Below are positions 45,872-59,526 of a stretch of DNA of 64,000 nucleotides, piece after piece. The position numbers and the translations under genes are program-made. The number at the start of each line of letters is the position of its first letter. The first letter of the stretch is position 1. The stretch covers positions 62,877,854-62,941,853 of the forward strand of contig NC_134096.1 in NCBI RefSeq assembly GCF_000715075.1, written 5' to 3'. The DNA comes from Nicotiana tabacum (Eukaryota > Streptophyta > Magnoliopsida > Solanales > Solanaceae). A model generated the notes under the pieces. The model saw only the letters and a program-made list of their open reading frames with translations, did not search any database and was not told the DNA's origin.

Positions 45872-48822
45872 TGTCACGACCCCAAAAACCAACTGTTGTG
45901 ATGGCGCTTATCGGGAACTAGGCAAGCCACTACTCAACTATCTCAACACAGTTAAAACTTTAAACATATAGGCAGAAGCAATTAATATTTAAGAAAAAAC
46001 CATTTTGGAACCGAAATAACCCGCAACACAATACAATCTACCCCAAGACCGGGGTGTCACCGAGTACATAAGCATCTATGTCAGAATACAGTCTACTACA
46101 ATGTCTGGGGAGTAAAAACTGAAGTACAAATAAAGATAATGAAGGAGAGTCAAGGCCTCAGAACGCCATGCAGCTACCTCGATAGTCTCCGAGATCCTGT
46201 CTCCTTACTCAACAGCCACCGTAACCAGAAGTACCTGGATCTGCACACGAGGAGAAGGGTGTAGTATGAGTACAACCAACTCAATAAGTAACAAACCCAA
46301 ACTATGGGCTGAAAGTAGTGACGAACTCAACCGGCACAATTCAATACAGAAAATAACAGTGCAGGAATGTTAACATGCTTTCAAGTTCGATAAATATCTT
46401 AAAATAGTAAAACGAATCAATTTGAATGATATGAAAAATATAACTCCTCTACCTCTACCATGACAATGCACATGTTGTATGTGATGCACCATGCTGACAG
46501 CCTCATGTGCTCACACTCTTAAATGCTCAATCACTCGGTATTGTATATGGCCCAAACGGCCCAGGGAAGATCCATCCCGGAATATATACATCACCGACCA
46601 TCAGTCACCCAGTACCGAGTAGGGAAAATCCAGCCCGTGCAGAATATCCATCTCCAGGTATAAAAATGCTTCGGACAAGATCCATGTCCAGGGAAGATCC
46701 ATCCCTCAAAAATATCAACCGCGCTTACTTGGTGTATGTGCAGACTCCGGAGGGGCTCCTTCATCCCAAGCGCTATCATAAATCAGTATAACCATTGCGA
46801 CGTGCAGCCTGATCTCATAAATATCACTCATAATCAGGCACTCAACCTCAATCAGTCATCAATCTCTCTGATCTCTCTCACACGGGCTCACAATGTAAAG
46901 ATACTAGCCTAGAAACAATGATATGATGCATCAATAAATAACAACAGAGACTGAGATGAGATATGAAATGAATGAATATGACTGAGTATGAAATATCAAT
47001 GAAATCAGTAATACAACAATAAGAAACGACCACTATGGTTCCCAATAGTACTGGCATAAAGCCTAAACATGATATCTAACATGAGTGACAACTCAATTAC
47101 TTTATCACATGATGAAAACAAGAATATCAACAGGATAGAACTACTATACGGTGCCATGGAGTCAACCAGGTCACAATTCTCACGGTGCACACCCGCACGC
47201 CCGTCACTTGGCATGTGCGTCACCTCAGTACCAATCACATAACATATAATTCGGGGTTTCGAACCCTTAGAACCAAGTTTGAAAGTGTTACTTACCTCAA
47301 TCCGGGCTAAATTCTACTTCAAAATGCCCTTGCCTCTCAAATACGTTTCCAAATGTCCCGAATATAGCCACAAGTAGTACAATACAATCAATATAGGCTA
47401 AAGGAATTAATTCCACAAGAAAAATACGAAATTATAGCCAAAATCCGAAATCGGCCCAAACTCGGCCCCATGGCCCATGTCTCAAAATCTGACAAGAGTC
47501 ACAAATCCGAAAGTCCATTCACTCACGAGTCTAACCATACTAAATTTATCAAAATCCGACACCAATTGGTCATTCAAATCCTCAAAACCAACTCTCCAAA
47601 TCCCTAGTCTCAAACCCCCAAATTACACATCAAAAACATACCATCTAGGTGAAAAATCAGTGGGGAAACATAATTATTGAAGAAAAATGAACACAAGAAA
47701 CTTACCTCAAGAATTCCACTTGAAAAGCCCTGTCAAAATTGCCTTAAGTCCGAGTCCAAAATATTGAAATGAGACTAATATCGTGAACCCTTGTTTTTAA
47801 ACATTCTGCCTAGGCTTTTTGCACTTGCAGCCTCTTATCCACACCTGCGGAACCACTTATGCGGTTGTTCCTCCGCTTCTGCGGAAACCACTAAAGTCAC
47901 TGGGCTCGCACCTGCGGAGGCGCTTCTGCGGCCCTTTGTCCGCTTCTACAGAAGCAGCCAAACTTTCAACCCTCGCATATGTGGAGCCCTTCTCACATCT
48001 GCGGGCTCGTAGATGCGCATTCTCCTTCGCACCTGCGTTCGCCCCAGGCCAGCCCCCAGTTCCGCATCTGCTCCAACCCCGCTGCACCTGCGGTATCGCA
48101 CCTACGGCTAATACCCTCGCAGGTGCGATTACACCAGCAACAGACCAATTTCAGAAATTTCCCCAACTTAAAACCAAGTCCGTTAACCACCCAAATTCAA
48201 CCCGAGGCCCCCGGGACCTCAACCAAACATGCCAACAAGTCTTATATCCCAATACGAACTTAGCCAAATCCTTAAACCACCTCAAACAACATAAAAAAAG
48301 GAATTACACACGGGTTCAAGCCTAATGAACTTCAAAAAATTTAAATTCTACAAACGACGCCGAACCTATAAAATCACGTCTGATTGACCTCAAATTTTGC
48401 ACATAAGTCATAAACCGCACGAACCTACTACAACTTCCGGAATCGGAATCCGACCCTGATATCAAAAAGTCATCCCCATGCTAAACTTCCCAAAAATTAG
48501 ACTTTCGACATTTCAAGCCTAATCCCACTACAGACCTTCTAATAATTTTTTCAAACACGAACTTAAGTCCAAAATCACCATACGGAGATACTGAAATCAT
48601 TAGAATTCGAACCCGGGGTCGTTTACACATAGATCAACATCCATTCGACTTTTCCAACTTAAGCTTTCCATTTAAGAGACTAAGTGTCTCATTTCACACT
48701 GAATGCACTCCGGAATCGAACCAACTAACCTGATAAGTCATATAACATCTATAAAGCACAAATGGAGCAGTAAATGGGAAAACATGGCTACAACTTCCGA
48801 AACGACCGGCCGTGTCGTTACA
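45872..48822 (-). repeat. 3' LTR of gypsy element 2
   Basis: Plus-strand ends are tgtcacgacc... and ...gtcgttaca. It pairs with 53141-55915. A CpG-containing array of cttctgcgg/cacctgcgg words lies at about 47830-48130. Minus-strand GGTAAGT words are at about 47700 and 47293. Confidence 0.88.
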
Positions 48823-48925
48823 TCTTCCCTTTCTTAAACAAACGTTCATCCTCGAACAGGTCTAGAGACATACCTGGAGTCTCAAATTGGTGTGGATAAC
48901 TGCTCTGCATCTCCTGCTCGGTCTC

Positions 48926-50217
48926 CTAAGTAGCTTCCTCAATTGACTGACCTTTACACTGCACCTTCACCGAAGCTATATCCTTTGACCTCAACTTTCG
49001 AACCTGCCAATCCAAAATGGCCACCGGCTCCACATCATAAGTCAAATCACCATCCAATTGAACCGTACTGAAATCCAAAACATGAGACGGATCGTCAATA
49101 TACTTTCGAAGCATAGAAACATGAAATACTAGATGCACACTCGACAAGCTAGGTGGCAAGGCAAGCTTGTAAGCCGCCTCCCCAATCCTCTGAAGTACCT
49201 CAAAAGGCTCAATGAACCGAGGGCTCAACTTTCCCTTCTTCCTGAACCTCATAACACCCTTCATAGGTGAAACCTTCAGCATAACCTTCTCCCCAACCAT
49301 GTAAGACACATCACGGACCTTCCTATCGACATAGCTCTTCTGTCTGGACTGCGCCGTGCGAAGCCGCTCTTGAATCAATTTAACCTTGTCCAATGCATCC
49401 TGAACCAAGTTTGTACCCAAAATCCTAGCCTCACCGGGCTCTAACCAACCCACCGGAGATCTACACCGCCTCCCATACAAAGCTTCATAAGGGGCCATCT
49501 GGATACTCGACTGATAACTGTTATTGTAAGCAAACTCCGTGAGTGGCATAAACTGATCCCAAGAACCCCCAAAATCAATGACACAAGCGCGTAGCATGTC
49601 CTTCAATATCTGAATAGTGCGTTCGGACTGTCCGTCCTTCTGAGGGTGAAATGCTATGCTCAATTCAACCTTGGTGCCTAACTCTCGCTACACGGCTCTC
49701 CAAAACTGTAATGTAAATTGCGTGCCTCTATCTGAAATGATGGAAATTGGTACACCGTGAAGGCGAACAATCTCTCGGATGTAAATCTCAGCCAATCGCT
49801 CCGAAGAATAGGTAGTACCAACTAGAATGAAGTGTGCGGACTTGGTCAACCAATCCACAATCACTCTATAGCATCGAACTTCCTTGAAGTCCATGGGAGT
49901 CCAACTACAAAATCCATGGTGATCTGTTCCCACTTCCATTCTAGAATCTCTAACCTCTGAAGCAATCCACCCGATCTCTGATGCTCATACTTCACCTGCT
50001 GACAGTTAAGGCACCGAGCTACAAATCCCACTACATCCTTCTTCATTCTCCTCCACCAATAGTGTAGTCTCAAGTCGTGATACATCTTCGCACCACCCGA
50101 ATGAATAGAATAACGCGAAATGTGGGCCTCCTCAAGAATCAACTCACGTAGCCCATCCATATTGGGCACACAAATCCGAACCTGCATCCTCAATACCCCA
50201 TCATCCCCAATAGTCAC
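48926..50217 (-). pseudogene. Gypsy 2 integrase with chromodomain-like tail
   Basis: Zinc-binding region at 49861-50217 (H...H and CLNCQQVKYEHQR). Catalytic core at 49688-49939 ([26 protein letters not shown]), then a frame change. The intact 245-codon frame 48926-49663 follows: FHPQKDGQSERTIQILKDML, FAYNNSYQSSIQMAPYEALY, GRRCRSPVGW and the GEKVMLKVSPMKGVMRF region. Then HVLDFSTVQLDGDLTYDVEP and VAILDWQVRKLRSKDIASVK, the chromodomain-like tail. Two stops separate the parts. This is the best preserved gypsy segment in the window. Confidence 0.85.
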
Positions 50218-50229
50218 ATCTCTGGCATC

Positions 50230-51950
50230 ACCGTGCTAAACTGTGTCCTTAAGGACAAGCAAATGGGGATCATCATACTGGCGCTCTCTGATGCGATCAT
50301 ATAAGGAAGACCGAGAAATCATACAAGTTAGAACCCGACTGAGATCCAAAATATCCAATCTCATGAACTAGTTGGCCAAATCCTGAACATCCACTGTAAG
50401 AGATCTCTCCCCAACGGGAATGAATACAAGACTATCCATACTCATCGCCTTTCTACTCAAGGCATCAGCCACCACATTGGCCTTCCCTAGATGATACAGA
50501 ATAGTGATATCATAGTCCTTTAACAGCTCCAACCATCTCCACTATCTCAGATTGAGATCCTTTTGTTTGAACAAGTGTTGGAGGCTATGATGATCAGTAA
50601 ATACCTCACAAGACACACCATAAAGATAGTGCCTCCAAATATTCAACGCATGAACAATGACAGCCAACTCCAAATCATGAACATGGTAGTTTTTCTCACG
50701 AGGCTTCAACTGGAGCAAAGCATAAGTATCACTCTACCCTTCTACATCAACACACACCCAATACCCATCCGAGAAGCATCATAATACACTATATAAGAGT
50801 CTGAAGCTGACATCAAAACTAGAACTAGAGTTGTGGTCAAGGTAGTCTTGAGCTTTAGAAAGCTCTCCTCGCACTCATCCGACCACCTGAAAGGAGCACC
50901 CTTTTGGGTCAATTTGGTCAAGGGCGATGCAATAGACAAGAAAACCTCCACAAAACGACGTTAATAACCAGCCAAGCCGAGAAAGCTATGAATCTCCATA
51001 GCTGAGGATGGTCTAGGCCAACTCTAAACCGCCTCTTTCTTCTTCGGATTCACCTGAATACCCTCACTAGACACCACGTGTCCCAAGAATGCCACTGAAC
51101 TAAGCCAAAATTCATACTTGGAGAGCTTGGCATAAAGCTTCTCATCCCTCAGCCGCTGTAACACAATCCGCAGATGTTGGGCATGCTCCTCCTATCTACA
51201 AGAGTACTCGAGAATGTCATCAATGAACACTTTGATAAATGAGTCAAGATAAGGCTGAAATACATTGATCATCAAATGCATGAACGTTGTTGGGGCGTTG
51301 GTCAGCCCGAAAGACATCACAAAGAACTCATAATGACCATAACGGGTCCTGAATATTGTCTTTAGAATATCCGAGTCCCGAATCTTCAACTGGTGATACC
51401 CCAGACCTCAAATCAATCTTGGAGAACACCTTCGCTCCCTAAAGTTGGTCAAACAGATCATCAATACGCGGCAAAGGATACTTGTTCTTGATTGTAACTT
51501 TGTTCAACTGCCTATAACCAATGCACATTCTCATGGTACCATCATTCTTCTTCACAAACAATACCGGTGCACCCCAATGGGACACACTAGGCCTAATAAA
51601 CCCCTTATCAAGGAGTTCCTGAAGCTACTCCTTCAATTCCTTCAACTCAGCTGGTGCCATGCGATATGGTGGAATAGAAATGAGCTGAGTGCCCGGCACT
51701 AAGTCAATACCGAAGTTAATATCCCCGTCGGGCGGCATGCCCGGCAAGTTTGCAGGAAACATATTTGGAAATTCCCGCACCACCGGAACATAATCGATAG
51801 TAGGAGTATCGACACTAACATCCCTCACAAAAGCCAAATAATATAAATAACCCTTCCCGACCATCCACTGGGCCTTCAAATATGAAATCACTCTACTGCA
51901 AACATAGTCTAGGGAACCTCTCCACTCAATCCTAGGCAATCCCGGCATCG
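50230..51950 (-). pseudogene. Gypsy 2 reverse transcriptase and RNase H, broken
   Basis: RT pieces: [10 protein letters not shown] near 51410 (first catalytic Asp kept, then a one-base insertion shifts the frame), [20 protein letters not shown] and [10 protein letters not shown] (51192-51389). RNase H begins around 50742-50951 (SDSYIVYYDASRMGIGCVLM) and runs on with stops toward 50400 (a [19 protein letters not shown] remnant on the minus strand near 50450). Not functional. Confidence 0.78.
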
Positions 51951-53130
51951 CCAACATCACAGTCATAGCGTGACAATCTAGAATAGCATGACATAGAGAC
52001 AACCAATCCATACCCAAGATCACGTCAAAATCAACCATGCTAATAAACAAGAGATCAACTATAGTATCCAGACTCCCAATGGTCACTATACACGACCGAT
52101 ATATCCACAGTCCACAATAATAGTATCGCCCACCGGTGTAGAGCATGAACAGATGAATCTAAGGACTCATGGGGCATATCCAAATGATGATCGAAATACG
52201 ATGATACATATGAATAAATGGAACCAGGGTCAAATGGTAGATAGGCCTCTCTGTGGCAAACTGAGACAATACTTGTGATCACTGTGTCTGAATCAACAAC
52301 ATCTGGTATGGCAGGAATAACATAGAATCAAGCCTGACCACCGCCTGATCGGTCTCCCCCTCTAGGGTGACCCCTAACTGACTGAGCTCCACCCCGAGAT
52401 GGTTCAGCGGGTGGTAAAACAGGAGCCGAAGTCGTAGGCTGACTCCTCTGCTAAGATGGACCTCCCGTAAGCTGGGGACAATAGCACTTGATGTGACCCA
52501 TATATCCACACTTGAAACAACCCCACCCATCGAATGGCGGTAGGGACTGGAGAGAGCCCCGAGCACCAGAATACCCGCTAGAAGAACCCGGTGCTAATGA
52601 GTCCTGAAACTGAATGTGCATGGGATGAACTCTGAGCTGGTAGGGCATTGAGAGATGACCGGCCCTGATGATAACTATATGAACCATGGCTGGATGATGC
52701 ACCTCGTTAAACTGGACGACCCGTCTGAGCGCGTTTGTAAGGTTGACCCCTGCCGCGGTAAAACGGACCCTCTAAAGGAACACCACTGAAATCACCTGAT
52801 CCACGAGTCCCCTTGGCCTTCTCTCACCACGCTCCTGGCTACGGACCATCTCCATCTGCCGATAAATGTCGACTACTTCATCAAAAGTAGCACTAGATAC
52901 TTTTTCTCTAGTCATAATCAACCGACTGATATGTGAGGCCATCGATGAACCTCCGAATCCTCTCCCTATCAGTGGGAACTAGCCAAACTGCGTGACGAGC
53001 CAACTTATAAAACCTCATCCCGTACTACATCACAGATATGCCATCATGACGAAGCTGCTCAAACTATCTACGCAGCTCCTCTCTACGAGACTGCGACACG
53101 AACTTCTCCAAGAAGAGAACGGAGAACTCT
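51951..53130 (-). pseudogene. Gypsy 2 gag remnant and protease
   Basis: The gag starts mid-domain at about 53095 (REELRR, FEQLRHDG), then has a zinc-knuckle region near 52451-52530 (CFKCGYMGHIKCYCP, CX2CX4HX4C-like with a shifted last Cys). The protease keeps its Asp: YLPFDPGSIYSYVSSYFDHH (52160-52240), then DFDVILGMDWLSL (51990-52040). The N-terminal half of gag is missing, the remainder lying nearly against the primer site. Confidence 0.75.
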
Positions 53131-53140
53131 GATACCAACT

Positions 53141-55915
53141 TATCACGACCCCCAAAACTAACAGTCATAATGGCGCCTATCGTGGAACTAGGCAAGCCAT
53201 TACTCAACTACCTCAACATAGTAAAAGCTTTACAAATATAGGCGGAAGCAATTAATATTAAAGAAAAGCCCTTTTTGGAACCGAAATAACCCGCAACACA
53301 ATACAATCTATCCCAAAACCAGGGAGTAACCGAGTACATGAGCATCTATGTCAGAATATAGTCTACTACAATGTCCGATGAGTAAAAATTAAAGTACATA
53401 TAAAGATAATGAAGGAGAGTCAAGACATGCGAACGCCATGCAGCTACCTCGATAGTCTCCGAGATCCTGTCTCTTCACTCAGCAACCACCATAACCAGAA
53501 GTACCTAGATCTGCACACGAGGTGCAAGGTGTAGCGTGAGTACAACCAACTCAGTAAGTAACAAACCCAAACTATGTGCTGAAAGTAGTGACAAACTCAA
53601 CCGGCATAATTCAATACAGAAAATAACAGTGCAGGAATGTAGATATGCTTTCAAGTTCGATAGATATCTTAAAACAGTAAAATGGATCAATTTGAATGAT
53701 ATGAAAAATATAACTCCTCTATCTCTTCCATTCCAATGCACATGATGTATGTGATACACCATGCTGAAAGCCTCATGTGCTCACACTCTCAAATGCTCAA
53801 TCACTTTGTACTGTATATGGCCCAAATGGACCAGGGAAGATCCATCTCGGAATATATACATCACCGACCATCAGTCACCCAGTACCGAGTAGGGCAAATC
53901 CAGCCCATGGAGAAGATCCATCTCGAGGTATAAAAATGCTTCGGACAAGATCCATATCTAGGGAAGATCCATCCCTCAATAATATCAACTGCGCTTACTG
54001 GGTGTGTGTGCAGACTCCGTAGGGGCTCCTTCAGCCCAAGCGCAATCATAAATCAGTATAACCACTACAGATCCCATAAATGTTACTCATAATTAGGCAC
54101 TCAACCTCACTCAGTCATCAATCTCTCTAGTCTCTCTGCCACAAGCTCACAATGTCATGATACTAGCCCGGAAATAATGATATGATGCATCAATAAATAA
54201 CAACAGAGACTGAGATGAGATATGAAATAAATTAATATGACTGAGTATGAAATATCAATGAAATCAGTAATACAACAACAAGAAACGACCACTATGGGAC
54301 CCAATAGTACCGTTATAAAGCCTAAACATGATATCTAACATGAGTGACAACTCAATTACTTTATCACATGATGAAAACACGGATATCAACAAGATAGAAC
54401 CACTATACAGTGCCATGGAGTCAACCAGGTCACAATTCTCACGGTGCACGCCCGTACGCCCGTCTCTTGCATGTGCGTCACCTCAATACCAATCACATAA
54501 CACATAATTCGGGGTTTCGAACCCTCATAACCAAGTTTGAAAGTGTTACTTACCTCAATCCGGGTTAAATTCTACTAGAAAATGCCCTTGCTTCTCAAAT
54601 CCATTTCCAAACGTCCCGAATCTAGCCACAAGTAGTACAATACAATCAATATAGGCTAAAAGAATTAATTCCACAAGAAAAATACGAAATTATAGCCAAA
54701 TTCTGAAATCGGCCAAAACCCGGCCCCCGGGCCCACGTCTTGAAATCTGACAAGAGTGACAAAATCCGAAAGCCCATTCACTCACGAGTCTAACCATACC
54801 AAATTCATCAAAATCCGACACCAATTGGTCATTCAAATCCTCAAAACCAACTCTCCAAATCCCTAGCCTCAAACCCCTAAATTACACCTCAAAAACACAC
54901 CATCTAGGTGGAAAATTAGTGGGGAAACATAATTATTGAATAAAAATGAACACACGAAACTTACCTCAAGAATTCCACTTGAAAAGCCCTCTCAAAATCG
55001 CCTAAAGTCCAAAATATTGAAATGAGACTAAAATCGCGAACCCTTGTTTTTAAACATTCTGCCTAGGCTTTTCGCACCTGTAGCCTCTTATCCGCACATG
55101 TGGAACTGCTTATACGGAAACCACTAAAGTCACTGGGCTCACACCTGCAGAGGCACTTCTGCGGCCCTTTGTCCGCTTCTGCGGAAGCAACCAAGCTTTC
55201 GACCCTCGCATCTGCGGAGCCCTTCTCGCATCTGCGGGCTCGCAGATGCGCATTCTCCTTCGCACCTGAGTTCGACCCAGGCCAGCCCCCAGTTTCATAT
55301 CTACGCCAACCCCACCGCACCTGCGGCATCGTACCTGCGGCTAATACCCTTGCAGGTGTGATTACACCAGCAATAGACTAATTTCAGCATTTTTCGCAAC
55401 TCAAATCTAAGTCCGTTAACCACCCGAATTCAACCCGAGGCCATCGGGACCTCAACCAAACATGCCAACAAGTCTTATATTACAATAAGAACTTAGACGA
55501 ATCCTCAAACCACCTCAAACAATATCAAAAACATGAATTACACACGGATTCAAGCCTAATGAACTTTAAAATTTTCAAATTCTACAAACGACGCCTAAAA
55601 CCTATCAAATCATGTCCGATTGACCTCAAATTTTGCACATAAGGCATAAATGACCCCACGAACCTACTGCAACATCCGGAATCAAAATTAGACCTCGATA
55701 TCAAAAAGTCAATCCCCCGGTCAAACTTCCCAAAAATTCGACTTTCGCCATTTCAAGCCTAATCCCACTACGGACCTCCAAATAATTTTCCAAATACGCT
55801 CCTAAGTCCAAAATCACCATACGGAGCTACTGAAATCATCAGAATTCTTATCCGAGGTTGTTTACACATAGATCACGGGGCTACAACCCCAGAAATGACT
55901 GGCTAGGTCGCTACA
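53141..55915 (-). repeat. 5' LTR of gypsy element 2
   Basis: Plus-strand start tatcacgacc (TG changed to TA) and end ...gtcgctaca beside the CCGGG repeat. A word array at about 55060-55360 (cttctgcgg, cacctgcgg, gcagatgcgc). Minus-strand GGTAAGT at about 54959-54966 and 54549-54557. Confidence 0.88.
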
Positions 55916-58266
55916 CCGGGTTATGGTTTTGAACTTGTTGGTGTATTTGGACGGGGTCCCAGATGGCTTAGGTGTGTTTCGGACCACCCGGAGTTAAGTC
56001 AAAAATTACATAAATGTGATGCTGGTTTCCTTTTTCCCAAATGCGTAGGAAGACTCACGTTTGCGATGAAGGAATTGGGATGAGAGACTTTTGTTCTACG
56101 CATTTGCGGAATAGGGCTTGTGCTCGCGATGCTCTGTGGCCACTGGTTTACGCGTTCATGATCATTTGTTTGTATTCTCGTTGCGTAAGGCTAGTTGGGG
56201 GGGGGGTGTCAGGCTGGTAGCCTTCTTATTCACGAAGGGTAGGTCAGGTTAGCCTTCGCGATCGCGAGGCTCCTATCGCGCCTGCAAAGAGCATTTTCTA
56301 GGCCTTGGTAGGTTTTGCCTTCACGATCGCGAGGGACTTTTCGCGATCGTGAAGAAAGATCACTGGGCAGAAACATGTTTTAAAATCGGGACTTAGGCTC
56401 ATTTTCTCTCATTTCACTTTGGGTTGGCCGATTTTGGAGCTCTTGGAGAGGGATTTTTCACCTAGCATTTTAAGGTAAGTGATTTCTACCTAATGTGAGT
56501 TTAATAAATAGATTATGGGTAGATTTAAACTTGGAAACTGTGGAAGTTATAGGATTATGTTAAAAAAAACCAAGGTTTGGTAAAAATGGGATTAGACCAC
56601 AAAATTGAGTATGAAATTGAATAGAAATTATATATTTTAGTTCATAAGTCATGGGTAACATTTATATACGAATATTTTCAGAATCCGGGCACATGGGCCT
56701 GGGGATGACTTTTAGAAACTTTTAGAATTAGGTTGGGTAATTACTGTAATAATTAAATTATGAATTTTTGTGCATATATTGATTAGTTTGTACAACCTTT
56801 GGCTATTTTCAGTTTGCTCGACATCGATTTGAGGCTATTAATGAGGTTGAAGAGCCGAGTAGTGGACTTGGAAGCGAGGTAAGTCTCTTGCTTAATCTTG
56901 TAAGAGGAAATTGTCCCTATAGGTGCTTTAATTGTTATTTGCTACTTGTTGTGGGTTCTACGTACGCATGAAGTGATGAGAGTCCATACGTAGTTAAATT
57001 CATGTTATGTCCGGGTAGACTTAGGACCTTGCCATGCAATATTTGTACTACTTGAACTTTACTTGGTCGTTAAATTACTTAAATTATAGTTTAAAATTGA
57101 TAGAGATTATGTTGAACCGCGCTCCATTACCTTGGGCTTTTGGCGGAATACTTAAGTGTTAGTAGAAACCATACCTCTTTTATATGCCCTCTTATGTGTT
57201 ATAACTATATGTCCCGTATTTCGGAGAGTTTCTCTATTCTCATTAATCGAGCCATACGCCTCGGCATGTGCTATGAAATAGCAATATGGATCGGGTCGAA
57301 CGACCTCAACCCTCAGGAGTGTATACGATTATTATGGATCGGGCCGTACGACCTCAGCATAACCCATGCGTAGTAGCGCTAGTAGTCTGAATATACTTGA
57401 TATTTCCTTCATGATGAATATAGTTGATATTTCCTTCCTGACTTGAGAATTGATATTTAATTGATGGTTCTTATTTGTTGAAATGGCATGTAATCTTTGG
57501 GGACTTTAATTTGATATATTTTTTTAAATAATCACGTTATTTATTGTTTCTAATTCCATTGTTACTGTTGTCTTTCATGCCTATTTATAATTCTTGCAGT
57601 TTATTTATTGACCACTAATAAGTGTTGATATTGACCCCTTGTCACTATTTCGTCGAGGTTAGACTAGATACTTACTGGGTAGGCGTAGATATGCATACTC
57701 ACGCTACACTTCTAGTAAGTATCGATGTTGACCCCTCGTCACTACTTCTTCGATGTTAGACTAGATAATTACTGGTATGCATTGATTTATGTACTCACTC
57801 TACACATATGCACTAATTGTGCTAGTTCTGAGGCAGGTACATCAGGTGGCCATTCGGGCTCGCATCCCCGTTATCCGGAGACCTAGTGGTGAGCTGCTTC
57901 CCATGCTCCGATCTACAGCACCCGGAGTCTCCTCTTTGTTATATTTACTATTTCTATATATTTTATTTTAAATAATATATATAGGGGTTTTGTATATTTT
58001 ACTAGATTGCTCGTGCACTTGTGACACCGAGTTTGAGAATTACTAGTAGATGTTTATGGTTTTGCCGAACATTGTTACCATTTCATTTTTATGTTTTATT
58101 TATGCATTATATCACCATGATCTTTTATACTTAGTTTCTTTATTAATTAAAAATACATGATTTCAAAAGCAATAAAATGAGTAATTAATTTGATAGTTCA
58201 CCGTTGGCTTGCCTAACAATGACGTTGGGCACCATCACGGCCTATAGTGAGTTTGGGGTCGTGACA
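55916..58266 (+). repeat. 3' LTR of gypsy element 1, second part
   Basis: Continues the LTR from CCGGG to the terminal gtgaca at 58266. It contains the same CpG-rich array as the 5' LTR (about 56030-56370). A local tandem duplication of about 110 bp at 57610-57790 (gttgaccccttgtcacta / gttgacccctcgtcacta) is absent from the 5' LTR. Confidence 0.85.
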
Positions 58267-59490
58267 AAAATTCCTGAAGGATTTAAAATGCTTGAATAAT
58301 ATTCAAAATCTCGGGAAATATATTCAATCAGAATACACCGATATTTGTACGGTTTAAAGCAATCTGGGCGTATGTGGTATAATCGCCTTAGTGAATATTT
58401 GCTGAAAGACGGTTACATAAATGATGTTATTTGTCCATCTAATTTTATAAAGAAAATGGCATCAAAATTTGTTATACTTGTTGTTTATGTTGATGACATA
58501 AATCTTGTTGAAACTTCAGAATAGCTCCAAATGGCAATTAAATATCTTAAGAAAGAATTTGAGATGAAAGATCTTGGAAAGACAAACTTTGTCTTTATCT
58601 GCAAATTGAACATTTAGCAGATGAGATCTTTATCCATCAATCTGCCTATACATAAAGGATCTTCAAACTCTTTTACATGGACAAAGTGCACCCATTGAGT
58701 ACACCAATGGTTGTTTGATCACTTGAAGTGAATAAGGATCCGTTTCGACCTTCAGAAGAGGATGAGGAACTCCTTGGTCCTGAAATACCCTATCTCAGTG
58801 CAATTGGTGTACTTATGTATCTTGATAATGCTACACGGCCTGACATATGATTTTCTGTTAATTTACTAGCACGATATAGCTCTTCTCCTACATGGAGATA
58901 TTGGAACGAGATTAAGAATATATTGCGATATTTAAAGGGAACTCTTAATATGGGTTTATTTATGCTAACAAATGTATTACAGATCTTGTTGGTTATGCAT
59001 ATGCAGGTTATTTATCTGATCACCATAAAGCTCGATCTTAAACAAGGTATGTGTTTACATGTGGAGGTATTGTCATATCATGACACTCCACAAAATAATT
59101 TATTATTGCTACTTCTTTAAATCATAATGAGATAATAGTTATTCATGAAAGAAGTAGGGAATGCATAATCAGTGATTCATTTCATTCAAGAAAAATATTG
59201 TTTGGAATGTGATAAAAGATCCACAATTTTATACAAAGACAATGCTGCATGCATAGTCCAATTAAATTGAGGATTCATAAAAGGAAATAGAACAAAACAC
59301 ATTTCACCAAAGTTATTCTTCACACATGATCTCTAAAAGAATGGTAATATTGATGTGTAGCAAATCCATTCAAGTGACAATCCGGTAGATTTATTCATTA
59401 AATCTTTACCAACTTCAATTTTTAAGAAGATGGTATACAAGATTATGCGAAGACTCAAATATTTGAAACAAGATTTTCTTCAGGGGGAGT
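58267..59490 (+). pseudogene. Copia reverse transcriptase C-terminal part and RNase H
   Basis: Resumes after gypsy element 1 with KIPEGFKMLE, then LYGLKQSGRMWYNRLSEYLL, FVILVVYVDDINLVE-like sequence (catalytic DD kept near 58490), FEMKDLGKT, YLSAIGVLMYLDNATRPDI, LRYLKGTLNMGLF (58923 on), then RNase H remnants ending in KKMVYKIMRRLKYL. Stops and shifts break it in several places. It is the C-terminal half of the protein begun at 36061. Confidence 0.82.
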
Positions 59491-59526
59491 AAAATACGCG
59501 TTGTACTCTTTTTCCCTTGCTTAAGG

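Larger units (their letters stand above)
45872..55915 (-). mobile_element. Ty3-gypsy element 2 (chromovirus-like), minus strand, nested in the LTR of element 1
   Basis: LTRs 45872-48822 and 53141-55915 are flanked by perfect 5-bp target repeats CCGGG (45867-45871 and 55916-55920). The primer site (plus-strand gataccaact, 53131-53140) is of initiator Met tRNA type. The polypurine tract, minus strand AAGAAAGGGAAGA, lies at about 48823-48836. Internal order on the minus strand is gag remnant, protease, RT, RNase H, integrase. Stops and frameshifts are many, but integrase keeps a 245-codon frame. Gag begins abruptly about 50 bp after the primer site, indicating a deletion. Confidence 0.9.
36974..58266 (+). 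mobile_element. Ty3-gypsy element 1 (chromovirus-like), plus strand, nested in copia
   Basis: Structure: 5' LTR 36974-39617, tRNA-iMet type primer site TGGTATCAGAGC (39621-39632), gag, protease, RT, RNase H, integrase with a chromodomain-like tail, and polypurine tract AAGAGGTGGAGAA (45261-45273). The 3' LTR (45274-45871 and 55916-58266) is split by gypsy element 2. A hAT-like MITE lies in the integrase end. The 5' LTR lacks roughly the first 150 bases of the 3' LTR, and no target duplication is visible, suggesting a deletion at that edge. All coding parts are degenerate. Confidence 0.85.

Noticed and set aside
47791..48325. ORFs of 73-168 codons in several frames
   Set aside because: Same cause: GC-rich word array in the gypsy 2 LTR, open in overlapping frames on both strands.
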